Positions 50,999 through 60,059 of a stretch of 64,000 nt of DNA are shown piece after piece. Made by a program: the position numbers and the translations under genes. Numbering within the stretch: position 1 is the stretch's first letter; each line of letters begins with the position of its first letter. Under the pieces are notes generated by a model that made no database searches, was not told the origin of the DNA, and worked only from the letters and a program-made list of their open reading frames with translations. The DNA is from Candidatus Acidiferrales bacterium. GTDB taxonomy: Bacteria > Acidobacteriota > Terriglobia > Acidiferrales > UBA7541. The stretch is taken from assembly GCA_030037775.1 (NCBI GenBank), contig JASHQB010000338.1:1-64000 (forward strand), read 5' to 3'.

Positions 50999-51829
50999 AT
51001 GTCCCCGCTTGACAACTCGCACTATCGTCGCAGTCGCAGAGATGTTCTGAAGTCGAGTACACTGGCCCTGCTTCCTCTCGCGATCCCTTCGGCGAATGTT
51101 TCTCGGCCATCCGAGCAGCCAATGACCGCGAATGGCGGCACCGATCCCTACCCAATTCCCTGGCTGGACAAGTTTGGCGATCACAACCAGGCCGCCGGCC
51201 CGAACAGCGAACCGATTCACATCTTTCATTTCAAAGGCCGAGTCGTCCGCTGCAACGCGTTCACAGGAATGGGAACCGACAACCACGGAAACCGCATCGC
51301 GTTTGGCGCTCCGTCCACGGACTACGCGATCATGCACGGAGCGTATTGGGCGGCGCGGACGGAACAGCACGGCAGCTTCGTGCACATATGACACACGATG
51401 TTTCGGGGACAGGTCGTCCCCGCCAACGAAGTGCATGATTTTCACCCGGCTATCTCGCCTTCAGGGCTTTTCTGGACCGTCCCGATTCCCGCCGGCGGCC
51501 TGACAATCAGTGGCGACGGCAATTCCATGACGGTCGAAATGCGAAATGTCCACCTGATCGATCAGCCGAAATTTCCTGCTCTGGATTCCATCGGCACTCC
51601 GGCAAGGATGAGCTTTAAGCTTGTCTGCAAATCAACCGGGGAGCCCGTTAAGTATGAGGACGCATCGAAACATTTTCGCTTCACAGGGTATAAGGCCGCG
51701 TGCCAGCTGGAAGCGCAAGTCGAAGTGCCTTCGCTCGGCTTTTCCTGGAAGTCCGATCCGCTCAGCACGTCGAAGTCCGGCTTCGGGATTATTGGGGAAG
51801 AGGTCAACGGGCGCTACTACGACGGTTGA
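50999..51829 (+). pseudogene. Tat-signal secreted protein split by an in-frame TGA
   Basis: The frame starts at ATG 50999 behind an excellent AAGGAGGTC site and encodes a twin-arginine signal (YRRSRRDVLKSSTLALLPLAIP) and a beta-rich domain up to FVHI, then TGA (51389-51391), then continues in the same frame (HTMFRGQVVPANEVHDFHPAISPSGLFWTVPIPAG) to the stop at 51829. Without the TGA it is a single ~276-residue protein. A single change from TGG (Trp) would explain it. The downstream part has no ribosome site of its own, so the gene is probably inactive, unless TGA is read through or it is a sequencing error. No known family; no selenocysteine genes are seen nearby. Confidence 0.72.
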
Positions 51830-52102
51830 TGCATGTAACATACGTCTTCAAACGAACGAAGAATCTTGAGCCCTCTCTACGAGCTGTGATCCTACAGCGT
51901 TCGCAGTATTGACCTGCGTTCGCTGCAAGACTAGGCTGCAGCGGCCCGGTTTCTTCTCCTATCTGTTGCGTTTCAACCAAGTTCTGCAAAAGCGCGGTAC
52001 CATGCGGCGTGGCCGGGAGCGGCACGCGGCGGAAAGCGAAACGTCAGGCAGCTCCCAACTCCTGCGGCGATATATCCAATAAGCTCAGAAGCGAGGTGTT
52101 CG

Positions 52103-53836
52103 ATGGCACAGAACGTTGCGGACTTGATGTGGGAGATGCTGGAGAAGGCGGGGGTGAAACGCTGTTACGGGATCGTGGGGGACGCGCTGAATCCGGTGAT
52201 CGACGCGCTGCACCGAAACGGCAGGATCGAATTTGTACACGTGCGGCACGAAGAATATGGAGTGTTCGCAGCGGTGGCCGATGCATATTTCACGGGCAAG
52301 CCAGTGGCGGTGTGCGGGACCGCAGGCCCGGGAGTGACGCACCTATTCAACGGACTGATGGACGCGAGGAAGGAAGGCGCGCCGGTGATTGCGATAGCGG
52401 GCGACGTGGAAACGAGCGTGATGGACACGGCGGCGCTGGAAGAGCTGAACCCCTACAAGTTCTTCGACACGGCAAGCCTTTACGTCGGCCGCATCGTGAA
52501 TGCGAGTCAGGCGCGCGTGGTGATCCATACGGCGATCATGACCGCGGTGATCGACAGCGGCCCGACGGTCATTTCCCTGCCGGGCGACGTGGCGGAGTCG
52601 GATGCGGACTTCCGCGTTCGTGAGGTCGCGATTCCGGTCGCGCCGGTTTTTCGCCCAGGCGACGCGGACATGGACAAGCTTGCGAGGATGATCGCGGACA
52701 CGAAGAGCGTGGCGATCTTCGGAGGGGACGGCTGCCGAGACGCACGCGATGAGGTCATCGCACTGGCGAGCAAGTTGAAAGCCCCGGTCGGCTACTCGTT
52801 TCGGGGCAAGCAATGGCTGGAACATGACAACGCGTTCGCTGTGGGGATGACGGGGCTTCTCGGATACGGCGGAGCGTACAAAGCGATTCACGACGCGGAG
52901 CTCTTGCTGATGCTGGGAACGGATTTTCCTTTTTCCGAGTTTCTGCCGGGCGACAAAGTGAAGAAGGTGCAGATCGACAGGAAGCCGAAGCATCTGGGAC
53001 GGCGCACGACGGTCGATTTGGCATTGGTGGGTGATGTGAAGGCAACGCTGGGCGCCCTGCTGCCGAGAGTGTCCGAAAAAAGCGAGACGCGCTTTCTCGA
53101 GCAGCAGCTCGCGGAGACGCGCGACTTTGAGGAGCTGCTGAACCACTATGTGGAGAAGGGGCCGGACATAAAACCGATACGGCCGGAGTTTTTGGCGGCA
53201 ACGCTGGACAAACTTGCGGCGGACGATGCGATGTTTTTCGCTGATACCGGCACGGCATGCATCTGGGCGGCGCGGCACATCAAGGGCGGCAGGAATCGGA
53301 GAATTTTTGGGTCGTTTTCCTGGGCGTCGATGGCCAACGCGGCGCCCAACGCGTTTGGAGCGCAACTGGCGTACCCGGGCCGGCAGACGATCGCGCTCTG
53401 CGGCGATGGCGGGTTCACGATGCTGGGAATGGGCGATCTGGCGACGCAAGTACAGAGGAAAGCGCGCGTGGTTCAGATCGTTCTGAATAATGAATCGCTG
53501 GACTTCGTCAATATCGAGCAGCAGGAGGCAGGGCTGGTTCCGTTCGGCGTGGAATTCAAGAACCCGAACTTTGCCCGAGTGGCCGAGGCGTTCGGCGCGA
53601 AGGGCATTCGCTTGGAAGAACCTGGCGACGTGAAAGAGGCTATCGCGGAAGCTCTGGCCTACAAGGACGGGCCGACTGTCGTCGATGCCGTTGTGGATCC
53701 ATTTGCGCTTTCCCTGCCGTCGCACGTGCCGTTCCATACGGCCAAAGGGTTCACGCTGAGCATGGCCAAGCAGGTGCTGTCTGGCCGAATGGACGCGGTG
53801 ATCAAGACGGTCGAGCGGAACACGCGATTGATTTGA
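52103..53836 (+). CDS. poxB: pyruvate dehydrogenase (quinone)/ThDP-dependent oxidase, PoxB-like
   Basis: This 577-residue ThDP flavoenzyme has the three POX domains: GVKRCYGIVGDALNPVIDALHRNGRIEFVHVRHEEYGVFAAVADAYFTG (PYR, with the catalytic Glu), a central FAD domain (FGGDGCRDARDEVIALASKLKAPV) and the PP domain with the ThDP signature ALCGDGGFTMLGMGDLATQVQRKARVVQIVLNNESL. It oxidatively decarboxylates pyruvate to acetate and CO2, passing electrons to quinone. The N-terminus MAQNVADLMWEMLEKAGV and length (572 in E. coli) fit. The very C-terminal membrane-binding helix of E. coli PoxB is not obvious. Confidence 0.93.
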   Translation: MAQNVADLMWEMLEKAGVKRCYGIVGDALNPVIDALHRNGRIEFVHVRHEEYGVFAAVADAYFTGKPVAVCGTAGPGVTHLFNGLMDARKEGAPVIAIAGDVETSVMDTAALEELNPYKFFDTASLYVGRIVNASQARVVIHTAIMTAVIDSGPTVISLPGDVAESDADFRVREVAIPVAPVFRPGDADMDKLARMIADTKSVAIFGGDGCRDARDEVIALASKLKAPVGYSFRGKQWLEHDNAFAVGMTGLLGYGGAYKAIHDAELLLMLGTDFPFSEFLPGDKVKKVQIDRKPKHLGRRTTVDLALVGDVKATLGALLPRVSEKSETRFLEQQLAETRDFEELLNHYVEKGPDIKPIRPEFLAATLDKLAADDAMFFADTGTACIWAARHIKGGRNRRIFGSFSWASMANAAPNAFGAQLAYPGRQTIALCGDGGFTMLGMGDLATQVQRKARVVQIVLNNESLDFVNIEQQEAGLVPFGVEFKNPNFARVAEAFGAKGIRLEEPGDVKEAIAEALAYKDGPTVVDAVVDPFALSLPSHVPFHTAKGFTLSMAKQVLSGRMDAVIKTVERNTRLI

Positions 53837-53869
53837 GAGGCGGGCGCGACGGGAGTGCAGAGTTTGGTG

Positions 53870-55456
53870 CTAGGGCGATGGGGCGACGGCGGGTGGTGAG
53901 GGAGGCAGAGTGGCGGCGTTGGATTTGATGATGCTGGCGTACCAGTGGGCGGAATCCTTCAGGATGCGGTTCTGGGTCGGAAAATCGACGAAAATCATGC
54001 CGAAACGCTGGGTGTAGCCTTCCTGCCATTCGAAATTATCGAGCAAAGACCAGTGGAGATAGCCGCGCAGGGGAACGCCGTCGGCGGCGGCGCGGGCGAG
54101 CGCCTGCAGATAACGCGCGGCGAAATCGATGCGATTGGGGTCGTGGACCTGGCCGTCGAGCGAGGGCCAGTCGCGGCAGGAGCAGCCGTTTTCGGTGATG
54201 AAGACGGGAAGCTTGTAGCGTTCGTAGAGCCACTTGGGGCCCCAGTACATGGCGTCGGGGGTGACTTCCCAGCCGTTGGCGGTGCGGGGGAAACCGGCGG
54301 GAAAGTCGACGAGCTGACCTTTGCCGTCGGGAGTGGCGCGGACGATGCGGCCGCCGTAGATATTTGTGCCGAGAAAATCGAGGGGCTGGCGAATGGTTTC
54401 GAGGTCGCCAGGGCGGATTTCCGGGGCGTCTTCGGCGAGGGCGGAGAGCGCGTCCTGCGGATAATTGCCGGTGTAAACGGGATCGAGCCACCAGGCGTTT
54501 TCGCGCCACCAGAAGTCGGCGGTGAAATGATCGATGGGGCTCGAGAAAGTGCCAGCCTGGGCGGCGGCGATGTCGGCGGCGGAGGAGGTTTCGGGCAGGC
54601 AGGGCGAAACGTCGCAGGGATAGCCGATTAGCACGGGCTTCTTGGCATTGGCGCGGATGGCCTGAACGGCGCGGCCGTGGGCGATCAGGGTGATGTGCGC
54701 AGCGCGCATGTACTCGTTGCGGGGGAGCTTGTCGCCGGGGGCTTGCAGGCCGGTGACGTAGCCGCCGCCGATGAAGGAGCGCGGCTCGTTGATGGTGAGC
54801 CAGTATTTCACGCGGTCGGAAAAAGCGCGGGCGAGCACGGCGGCGTAGTCGGCGAACCAGCCAGCCATGTCGCGAGCTTCCCAGGCGCCGCGCTGGACGA
54901 GGGCAAGAGGCGTATCCCAGTGGAAGAGAGTGAGGATGGGAGCGATGTTGGCGGCAAGGAGGGCATCGACGAGATGGCTGTAGAAGTCGAGGCCCTTGGA
55001 ATTCACCTGGCCGGTGCCTTCCGGGATGATACGCGGCCAGGAGACGCTGAAGCGAAAAGCTTGCAGGCCGATGGATTTCATCCGGGCAATGTCTTCGGGG
55101 TAGCGGTGATAAAAGTCGCAGGCGATGTCGCCGGTCTGGTTGTCGCGAATGGCGCCGGGCAGGCGGACAAATTCGTCCCAGACGGAAAGGTCTTTGCCGT
55201 CGGCGCGAGGCGCGCCTTCGATTTGATAGGCGGAGGTAGCCGCACCCCAAAGAAAATTCGCGGGAAATGGAGACTTGCGGGGCGCAGGGGTTGCGGGCTG
55301 ATGCTGCGGCAGCGCTGGCTTTTGTTGCGGCTGCTGTGCGGCCGAGCTTTGACGAAGCGCGGCCAGAGAAAATGCCGAGCCGGCGGAAGTGGCGAGAAAC
55401 TCACGGCGCGAGAGCGGGCGAGCGGCGTTGGGCGGTTTCCGTTCGTCAGGAGACAT
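53870..55456 (-). CDS. GH1 family beta-glycosidase with Tat signal
   Basis: This 528-residue enzyme is a glycoside hydrolase family 1 beta-glucosidase-type protein: NFLWGAATSAYQIEGAPRADGKDLSVWDEF, FRFSVSWPRIIPEGTG, acid/base Glu in LTINEPRSF and nucleophile Glu in FITENGCS, plus HWSLLDNFEWQEGYTQRFGMIFVDF. The N-terminus PLSRREFLATSAGSAFSLAAL is a twin-arginine signal, so it is exported folded. A Gln/Pro-rich linker (QQPQQKPALPQHQPATPAP) precedes the barrel. Substrate probably a beta-glucoside or cellobiose. Confidence 0.95.
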   Translation of the reverse strand: MSPDERKPPNAARPLSRREFLATSAGSAFSLAALRQSSAAQQPQQKPALPQHQPATPAPRKSPFPANFLWGAATSAYQIEGAPRADGKDLSVWDEFVRLPGAIRDNQTGDIACDFYHRYPEDIARMKSIGLQAFRFSVSWPRIIPEGTGQVNSKGLDFYSHLVDALLAANIAPILTLFHWDTPLALVQRGAWEARDMAGWFADYAAVLARAFSDRVKYWLTINEPRSFIGGGYVTGLQAPGDKLPRNEYMRAAHITLIAHGRAVQAIRANAKKPVLIGYPCDVSPCLPETSSAADIAAAQAGTFSSPIDHFTADFWWRENAWWLDPVYTGNYPQDALSALAEDAPEIRPGDLETIRQPLDFLGTNIYGGRIVRATPDGKGQLVDFPAGFPRTANGWEVTPDAMYWGPKWLYERYKLPVFITENGCSCRDWPSLDGQVHDPNRIDFAARYLQALARAAADGVPLRGYLHWSLLDNFEWQEGYTQRFGMIFVDFPTQNRILKDSAHWYASIIKSNAATLPPSPPAVAPSP

Positions 55457-55466
55457 GGCGCAGCAC

Positions 55467-56288
55467 CTATTCCCTGCTCTCTTTTGCCGAAGGCGCGAAC
55501 ATGCTGGCCGCGACCCGGCTGACCAAGCCGCGCGGCGCGAGGCGCTGGCCTTCGACGCTCATCGTATTTTTGAAACCGGAGATGACGCTGCTCTTGCCGG
55601 CGGCAAGGGCACGCAGTCCAGTGCGCGCGACCTTCTCGGCGGTTTCGGCGCCGCGAAAAGTGCGCTCGGGCTGGCCAGCAACGACGCGAAATTCAGTTTC
55701 TGTCGAGCCGGGGCAGAGCGCGCAGACGTGCACACCATAGCGCCGCACTTCCTCGGCGATACCTTCTGCGAAACGCAAATCGAAGGCCTTGGTGGCGGCG
55801 TAGGTGGAGATATAGGGCACGGCCTGGAATCCGGCGACGGATGCCAGGATGAGAATATCACCGTGGCCGCGCGCCACCATATCCGACAAGTAAAGATGCG
55901 TGAGATGTACCACAGCGGCGCAGTTGACCTGGAGCATTTCGAGCTGGCGCTTCAGGTCGGACTGGTAAAAAGGGCCGTAAGCGCCGAAGCCGGCGTTGTT
56001 GATCAGAAGCTCGATTTCGAGAAACTTGGCCTGGGTGAAGGTACGGATATGGTCCGGCGCGCCTGGATTGGCCAAATCGGCAGAGAGGATTTCCACTTTG
56101 ACGCTATGGTTTGCGCGCAGACGCGAGGCCAAGGATTCGAGGCGGTCCTTGCGCCGGGCACTGACGACCAGGTTAGTGCCAGCGGAGGCGAGCTCCTCGG
56201 CAAGGGCCAAGCCGATGCCGGCACTGGCACCGGTAATCAGGGCCCACTTGCCAGACCATCTCGCTGCGAATGCATTTCTCGAATTCAT
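55467..56288 (-). CDS. short-chain dehydrogenase/reductase
   Basis: This 273-residue classical SDR has the NADP motif ALITGASAGIGLALAEELASAGTNLVVSAR, LLINNAGFGAYGPFY and the catalytic Ser-Tyr-Lys (ILASVAGFQAVPYISTYAATKAFDLRFAEG). The last region (VAASMFAPSAKESRE) resembles DltE/YqjQ-like SDRs. Substrate unknown. I start at ATG 56288; the track start at 56378 is less supported. It ends 10 bases before the start of the GH1 gene, so the two are probably one operon. Confidence 0.9.
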   Translation of the reverse strand: MNSRNAFAARWSGKWALITGASAGIGLALAEELASAGTNLVVSARRKDRLESLASRLRANHSVKVEILSADLANPGAPDHIRTFTQAKFLEIELLINNAGFGAYGPFYQSDLKRQLEMLQVNCAAVVHLTHLYLSDMVARGHGDILILASVAGFQAVPYISTYAATKAFDLRFAEGIAEEVRRYGVHVCALCPGSTETEFRVVAGQPERTFRGAETAEKVARTGLRALAAGKSSVISGFKNTMSVEGQRLAPRGLVSRVAASMFAPSAKESRE

Positions 56289-56429
56289 GCCGCGGCCCTC
56301 AGCGCGGAAAATCAGAAAACAATGAAAACATAGCAAAGGTACCGCTGAACAGGGGAAAAAAACAGTCAAACCATGCAAACTGAGGGGGGTTGATGAGAAT
56401 TGGAAAGGGCTTCCAGAAATGGAAGCCGG

Positions 56430-56702
56430 TCAGGTGCCGGGGGCCTGGCTGCGGTTGAAGACGAAGTTCCGGAAGCGAACGCCCTCTTGCTTCATGCGGT
56501 CGAGGAGGCGGCGGGCCCAAACGAACTCAGCCGCCAACAGCCCCAGGCCGAGCAAAATGACCAGCCAGCCGGGACCCGGACCCACCAGCAAAACTACGCC
56601 GAGAGCGAGCAGCGCGAAGCCGCCGGAGATCCGGAGGACGCGGCGCGTGTGGTGCAAGGTCTTGAAGAAGACTGGGGCCATAACTTTCAATTTACCGTCC
56701 AT
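56430..56702 (-). CDS. PGPGW-motif transmembrane protein
   Basis: This ~90-residue membrane protein has two hydrophobic stretches around the motif LLVGPGPGWLVILLGLGLLAAEF, the signature of a family of putative transmembrane proteins (PGPGW). Function unknown. The start is uncertain: ATG 56702 gives 90 residues, and ATG 56681 or 56744 are also in frame. It lies alone between the SDR and a plus-strand VTT gene. Confidence 0.8.
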   Translation of the reverse strand: MDGKLKVMAPVFFKTLHHTRRVLRISGGFALLALGVVLLVGPGPGWLVILLGLGLLAAEFVWARRLLDRMKQEGVRFRNFVFNRSQAPGT

Positions 56703-57079
56703 TTCGTTTGCCGGCTTCGTTGAACGATGCCAGGTTGAAACCAAGAATCACTTTCTCCCTTTTGATGCGCGCGAGCCGTCGATGGACTCTGAGCACGCGA
56801 AAAGCCAACTCGCGGGACACCGACGGATGGGGCAAACCCCGCATTGCTAATCGGTTCGCGCCGGAGGCGATGGCAGGCAGTAGCGAAAGAATGCCCAAAT
56901 GGAAAGAAATTGCTAGGCAAGGTGAAAAAATGGGGATAATCGACGCGGGCGGCGGTTCGCTTTCTCTCAGGCAAGAATTGGAAGTCACCAAAGCCGCGCG
57001 CCGCACGTCGAAATTCATGCGGTGCGGGCCTGTAGCAGGCCGTAATAGAAACGTGAGCAAGGACTGAGCTGCTGAAAGC
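56703..57079. other. intergenic region, no gene seen
   Basis: This 377-base gap between the divergent PGPGW and VTT-domain genes has only overlapping short ORFs without ribosome site or family (56692-57102 minus, 56708-57067 plus). No hairpin terminator or recognisable promoter stands out. Confidence 0.45.
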
Positions 57080-57727
57080 ATGTTTGCCCGGACCATCGTC
57101 AAGAAGGCAACACCAACCGCGCGGCGAAGATTATGGGTGTGGCTATATCACTTGGGCGGTCCAGGGCTGATTGTTCTGGGCGTGGTGGACAGCTCTGTGA
57201 TTCCAATTCCCGGGAGCCTGGACGCGCTGACAATCGTGCTGGCGGCGCATACGCGGCAACTATGGGCGTACTACGCGGCGATGGCGACGTTCGGTTCGGT
57301 TTTGGGAGGGTACTTCACGTTCCGGCTGGCGCGAAATCAAGGGGAGAAACGACTCCGAGAACCTCTGCGGCGCGGTTGGAAGAAAACGGCCGCGGATTTT
57401 TTCAGGAAGTGGCGCTTCTGGGCGGTCGCGGTGCCAGCGATACTGCCGCCCCCGTTCCCCATGGTGCCTTTCATTCTGGCTGCGGGCGCAACGGACTACC
57501 CGTGGAAGAGGTTCGTTGGAGCCATGACGCTGGGGCGCGCGGTTCGCTATGGGCTCCTTGCATATCTTGCCAGTCTGTATGGACGGCGGATCATTGCGCT
57601 TTTTTCAAGGTACGGCTGGCGGATTCTTTACGCGCTGATTGCGCTGGCAATTGTCAGCGGGCTGACCGGTTTCCTCCTGGGCCGCATGGAGAATGGCAAA
57701 TCGAATGCCAGGGCGAAAGCCGCTTAG
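57080..57727 (+). CDS. VTT/DedA-like membrane protein
   Basis: This 215-residue membrane protein has the VTT (SNARE-associated) fold: GPGLIVLGVVDSSVIPIPGSLDALTIVLAA, ATFGSVLGGYFTFRLARNQGEKRL, and FRKWRFWAVAVPAILPPPFPMVPFILAAGATDYPWKRFVGAMTLGRAVRYGLLAYLA. YqaA- and DedA-like proteins translocate lipid carriers or phospholipids. Compared with the DedA protein at 13442 it is more distant. It lies about 170 bases before the response regulator gene. Confidence 0.85.
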   Translation: MFARTIVKKATPTARRRLWVWLYHLGGPGLIVLGVVDSSVIPIPGSLDALTIVLAAHTRQLWAYYAAMATFGSVLGGYFTFRLARNQGEKRLREPLRRGWKKTAADFFRKWRFWAVAVPAILPPPFPMVPFILAAGATDYPWKRFVGAMTLGRAVRYGLLAYLASLYGRRIIALFSRYGWRILYALIALAIVSGLTGFLLGRMENGKSNARAKAA

Positions 57728-57898
57728 CGAGACAAAGAACGCACGAGCGGTTTGACTTGATGGGGCTCACGACGGATTTGCCCGAACCGCAGTAGGGTAT
57801 CCGCCCGATTTACGACGTGGCGGAAATGGACCAGGATGAGGGCCGTAGAATTCCTCAGCCGGACACGAGCTGTCACGCTGTCCCCGTTTGTTTTGCCG

Positions 57899-58351
57899 AT
57901 GGCGACCCGGATCCTGATTGCCGACGACCACGAAATGATGCGCGCGGCGTTGCGCGACCTGATCAATTCCCATGCCGACTGGCGGATTTGCGCAGAGGCC
58001 AATAACGGCCGCGAAGCCGTGGAGCAGGCGAAGCAACTGCAGCCTGATCTGATCGTCCTAGACCTGGCAATGCCGGTGATGGATGGCATGGCAGCGGCAC
58101 GAGAAATCACGAGGAATAGGCCCGAGGCGCGGGTGATCCTATTCACGCTGCACGGCACCAAGGAAGTGGAAGAGCATGCGAAACAAGCCGGCGTGAGGCG
58201 AGTGGTCTCCAAGGTGAAAGACGGCGGCAGGCTGGTGATGGCGATGGAAGAGGTGCTCCGCGAGCCGCAGACGCATGTGGCCGATCCGAGAGGGCCGCAG
58301 GACGGGGCATCGGCGGCTGGACCGTCCGTTCGCACTCAAGCCCCGAAGTAA
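57899..58351 (+). CDS. receiver-only response regulator
   Basis: This 150-residue protein is a single REC domain: acid pocket Asp9-Asp10 (LIADDHE), phospho-acceptor Asp55 (IVLDLAMPVMDG), Thr83 (LFTLHG) and Lys105 (VVSKVKDGG). The ~25 residues after it (HVADPRGPQDGASAAGPSVRTQAPK) are disordered and no DNA-binding domain follows, so it acts by protein contact, like CheY or a phosphorelay Spo0F, or it lost its HTH. No kinase lies nearby. ATG 57899 is preferred; the track start at 57836 adds 21 residues. Confidence 0.88.
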   Translation: MATRILIADDHEMMRAALRDLINSHADWRICAEANNGREAVEQAKQLQPDLIVLDLAMPVMDGMAAAREITRNRPEARVILFTLHGTKEVEEHAKQAGVRRVVSKVKDGGRLVMAMEEVLREPQTHVADPRGPQDGASAAGPSVRTQAPK

Positions 58352-58805
58352 TCATTCCCACCCAGAGCGACCAACCCTCCGCGACTTAAGTGAATCTCCT
58401 GACATCTTACAAGTAACCACGAAAAGGGCGTCCGCGTCGCATAGAGAGAGAGGCGGTGAGTCCGTTTGTGAAGCCGAGAGCGACTTTGGAGAATGGGCGC
58501 CGCCATTGTACTTCCGCTGGAAGGCCAGTAGATGGCGTTAGGCATCGCCCAGACAATTCCTGAGGAGCGGGCGGTCTACAGCGCCTGTGGAAATCCCCGA
58601 GACAGAAGGAACGGTTGTGAGGCGGAGGAAAGGAGTTGCATATCCAAGGAATGCTCCGGAGCGCAGGCTTCGATATGCAACGACCTAGAACGAATTCTTG
58701 GGCTTCCGGTAACTGCCAAGGCAGGGTAGGCGTCCTATCACGGAGGGGTATTTAGGAAAGATAAAGGCGGCGGCGCGAAAAGCCGAGCCTTCATGGTCAT
58801 CGAAA
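58352..58805. other. regulatory gap before the RND operon
   Basis: This 454-base gap precedes the RND efflux operon. Short ORFs (58532-58729 plus and others) lack supporting features. The notable element is the perfect 10-bp inverted repeat at 58635-58681, listed separately. Confidence 0.55.
58635..58681. promoter_or_regulatory. inverted repeat GTTGCATATC/GATATGCAAC before the RND operon
   Basis: Two perfectly complementary 10-bp arms are separated by 27 bases that contain the palindrome GCTCCGGAGC. It lies 125 bases upstream of the RND adaptor start and could be an operator for an efflux regulator or an RNA hairpin. No regulator gene lies beside it. Confidence 0.45.
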
Positions 58806-60059
58806 ATGCGAGACGACAAGACAACACGAACGACGACGGACACACCGTCGGAGCAGTATTTGCCTTCGGAAACCGCCAATGGCCAGCCGAAACGGCGGCA
58901 CTGGTGGGTGTGGATTGTGGTTCTCTTGGCGTTTGGGCTGGTGGCCTACGCCGTTTTGCGACCGGGCGCACAGACGACGCAAACGGCTCCGACGGGCGGA
59001 CGCCGAGGGATGATGACCGGGCCGGTGCCGGTGACAACCTCGACGGCGAAAACGGGGAGCATCGGCGTCTATCTACAGGCGATCGGGACGGTGACGCCGG
59101 TGTACACAGACTCGATTACAGCGCAGGTGACCGGGGTGATCACTGCAGTCCATTATCGCGAAGGACAGTACGTGCACAAAGGCGATCCGCTGATCGAACT
59201 GGATTCGCGGCCATACGACGCGCAACTGGTGGAGGCCCAGGGCGCGCTCGAGCGCGATCAGAACCTGCTGTCGGAAGCGCAGATGGATGAGGGGCGTTAC
59301 CAGACGGCGTGGCAGCGGAATGGAATTCCGCGGCAAACGCTGGAAGACCAGCAAAAGCTGGTGCTGCAATATCAGGGCACGGTGAAGAACGACCAGGGCA
59401 CGGTGCAGTACGACCAGGTGCAGGTGGGATACTGCCACATTGTCTCGCCCATCGACGGGCGCGTGGGGCTGCGGCTGGTGGACCCGGGCAATCTGGTGAC
59501 GGCGAACGGCTCGACGCCGTTGGTGGTGATTACGCAGATCGCGCCGATCACAGTGATTTTCACCCTGGCCGAAGACAGCCTGGACGAAGTGCTGGAGCAG
59601 ACGAGGCACGGAGCCAAGCTGCAGGTAGAAGCATGGGACCGGGCAAACCAGAAACTGATCGACAAGGGCGAACTGGCGACGATCGACAACCAGATCGATC
59701 CGACGACGGGAACGGTGAAGCTGCGCGCGACGTTTACGAATAAGGACGGAGTACTGTTTCCGAACCAGTTCGTGAATACGCGATTGCGCGTAACAACTCT
59801 GGAGAACCAAGTCGTGGTGCCCTCCTCGGCGGTGCAGCACAATGGCGACACGGCGTTCGTCTACGTGATTGCAAACGACCAGGCGAAAATGACCACTGTG
59901 AAAACCGGCGCTTCCGACGGAGGCATGGTGGCCGTTCAAGGAATAAAAGTCGGAGATGTGGTAGCGAACAGCAGTTTCGAGAAACTGCAGGACGGCTCAA
60001 AAATCACAATTTCAAAAATCAAGCTTCCGGCTACATCGAGCGAAGGGAATGTCCCATGA
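58806..60059 (+). CDS. RND efflux periplasmic adaptor (MdtA-like)
   Basis: This 417-residue membrane-fusion protein has an N-terminal membrane anchor (HWWVWIVVLLAFGLVAYAVL), the biotinyl-lipoyl-like domain (GVITAVHYREGQYVHKGDPLIELDSRPYDAQL), a helical hairpin (LVEAQGALERDQNLLSEAQMDEG) and beta-barrel/membrane-proximal domains (KLRATFTNKDGVLFPNQFVNTRLRVTTLENQVVVP). It connects the inner-membrane pump to an outer-membrane channel, which is not encoded here. The permease start overlaps its stop by four bases. Confidence 0.94.
   Translation: MRDDKTTRTTTDTPSEQYLPSETANGQPKRRHWWVWIVVLLAFGLVAYAVLRPGAQTTQTAPTGGRRGMMTGPVPVTTSTAKTGSIGVYLQAIGTVTPVYTDSITAQVTGVITAVHYREGQYVHKGDPLIELDSRPYDAQLVEAQGALERDQNLLSEAQMDEGRYQTAWQRNGIPRQTLEDQQKLVLQYQGTVKNDQGTVQYDQVQVGYCHIVSPIDGRVGLRLVDPGNLVTANGSTPLVVITQIAPITVIFTLAEDSLDEVLEQTRHGAKLQVEAWDRANQKLIDKGELATIDNQIDPTTGTVKLRATFTNKDGVLFPNQFVNTRLRVTTLENQVVVPSSAVQHNGDTAFVYVIANDQAKMTTVKTGASDGGMVAVQGIKVGDVVANSSFEKLQDGSKITISKIKLPATSSEGNVP

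Noticed and set aside
51389-51391. Selenocysteine codon
   Set aside because: The context is not a known selenoprotein redox motif, and no Sec machinery or clear SECIS hairpin was seen; a nonsense change is simpler.
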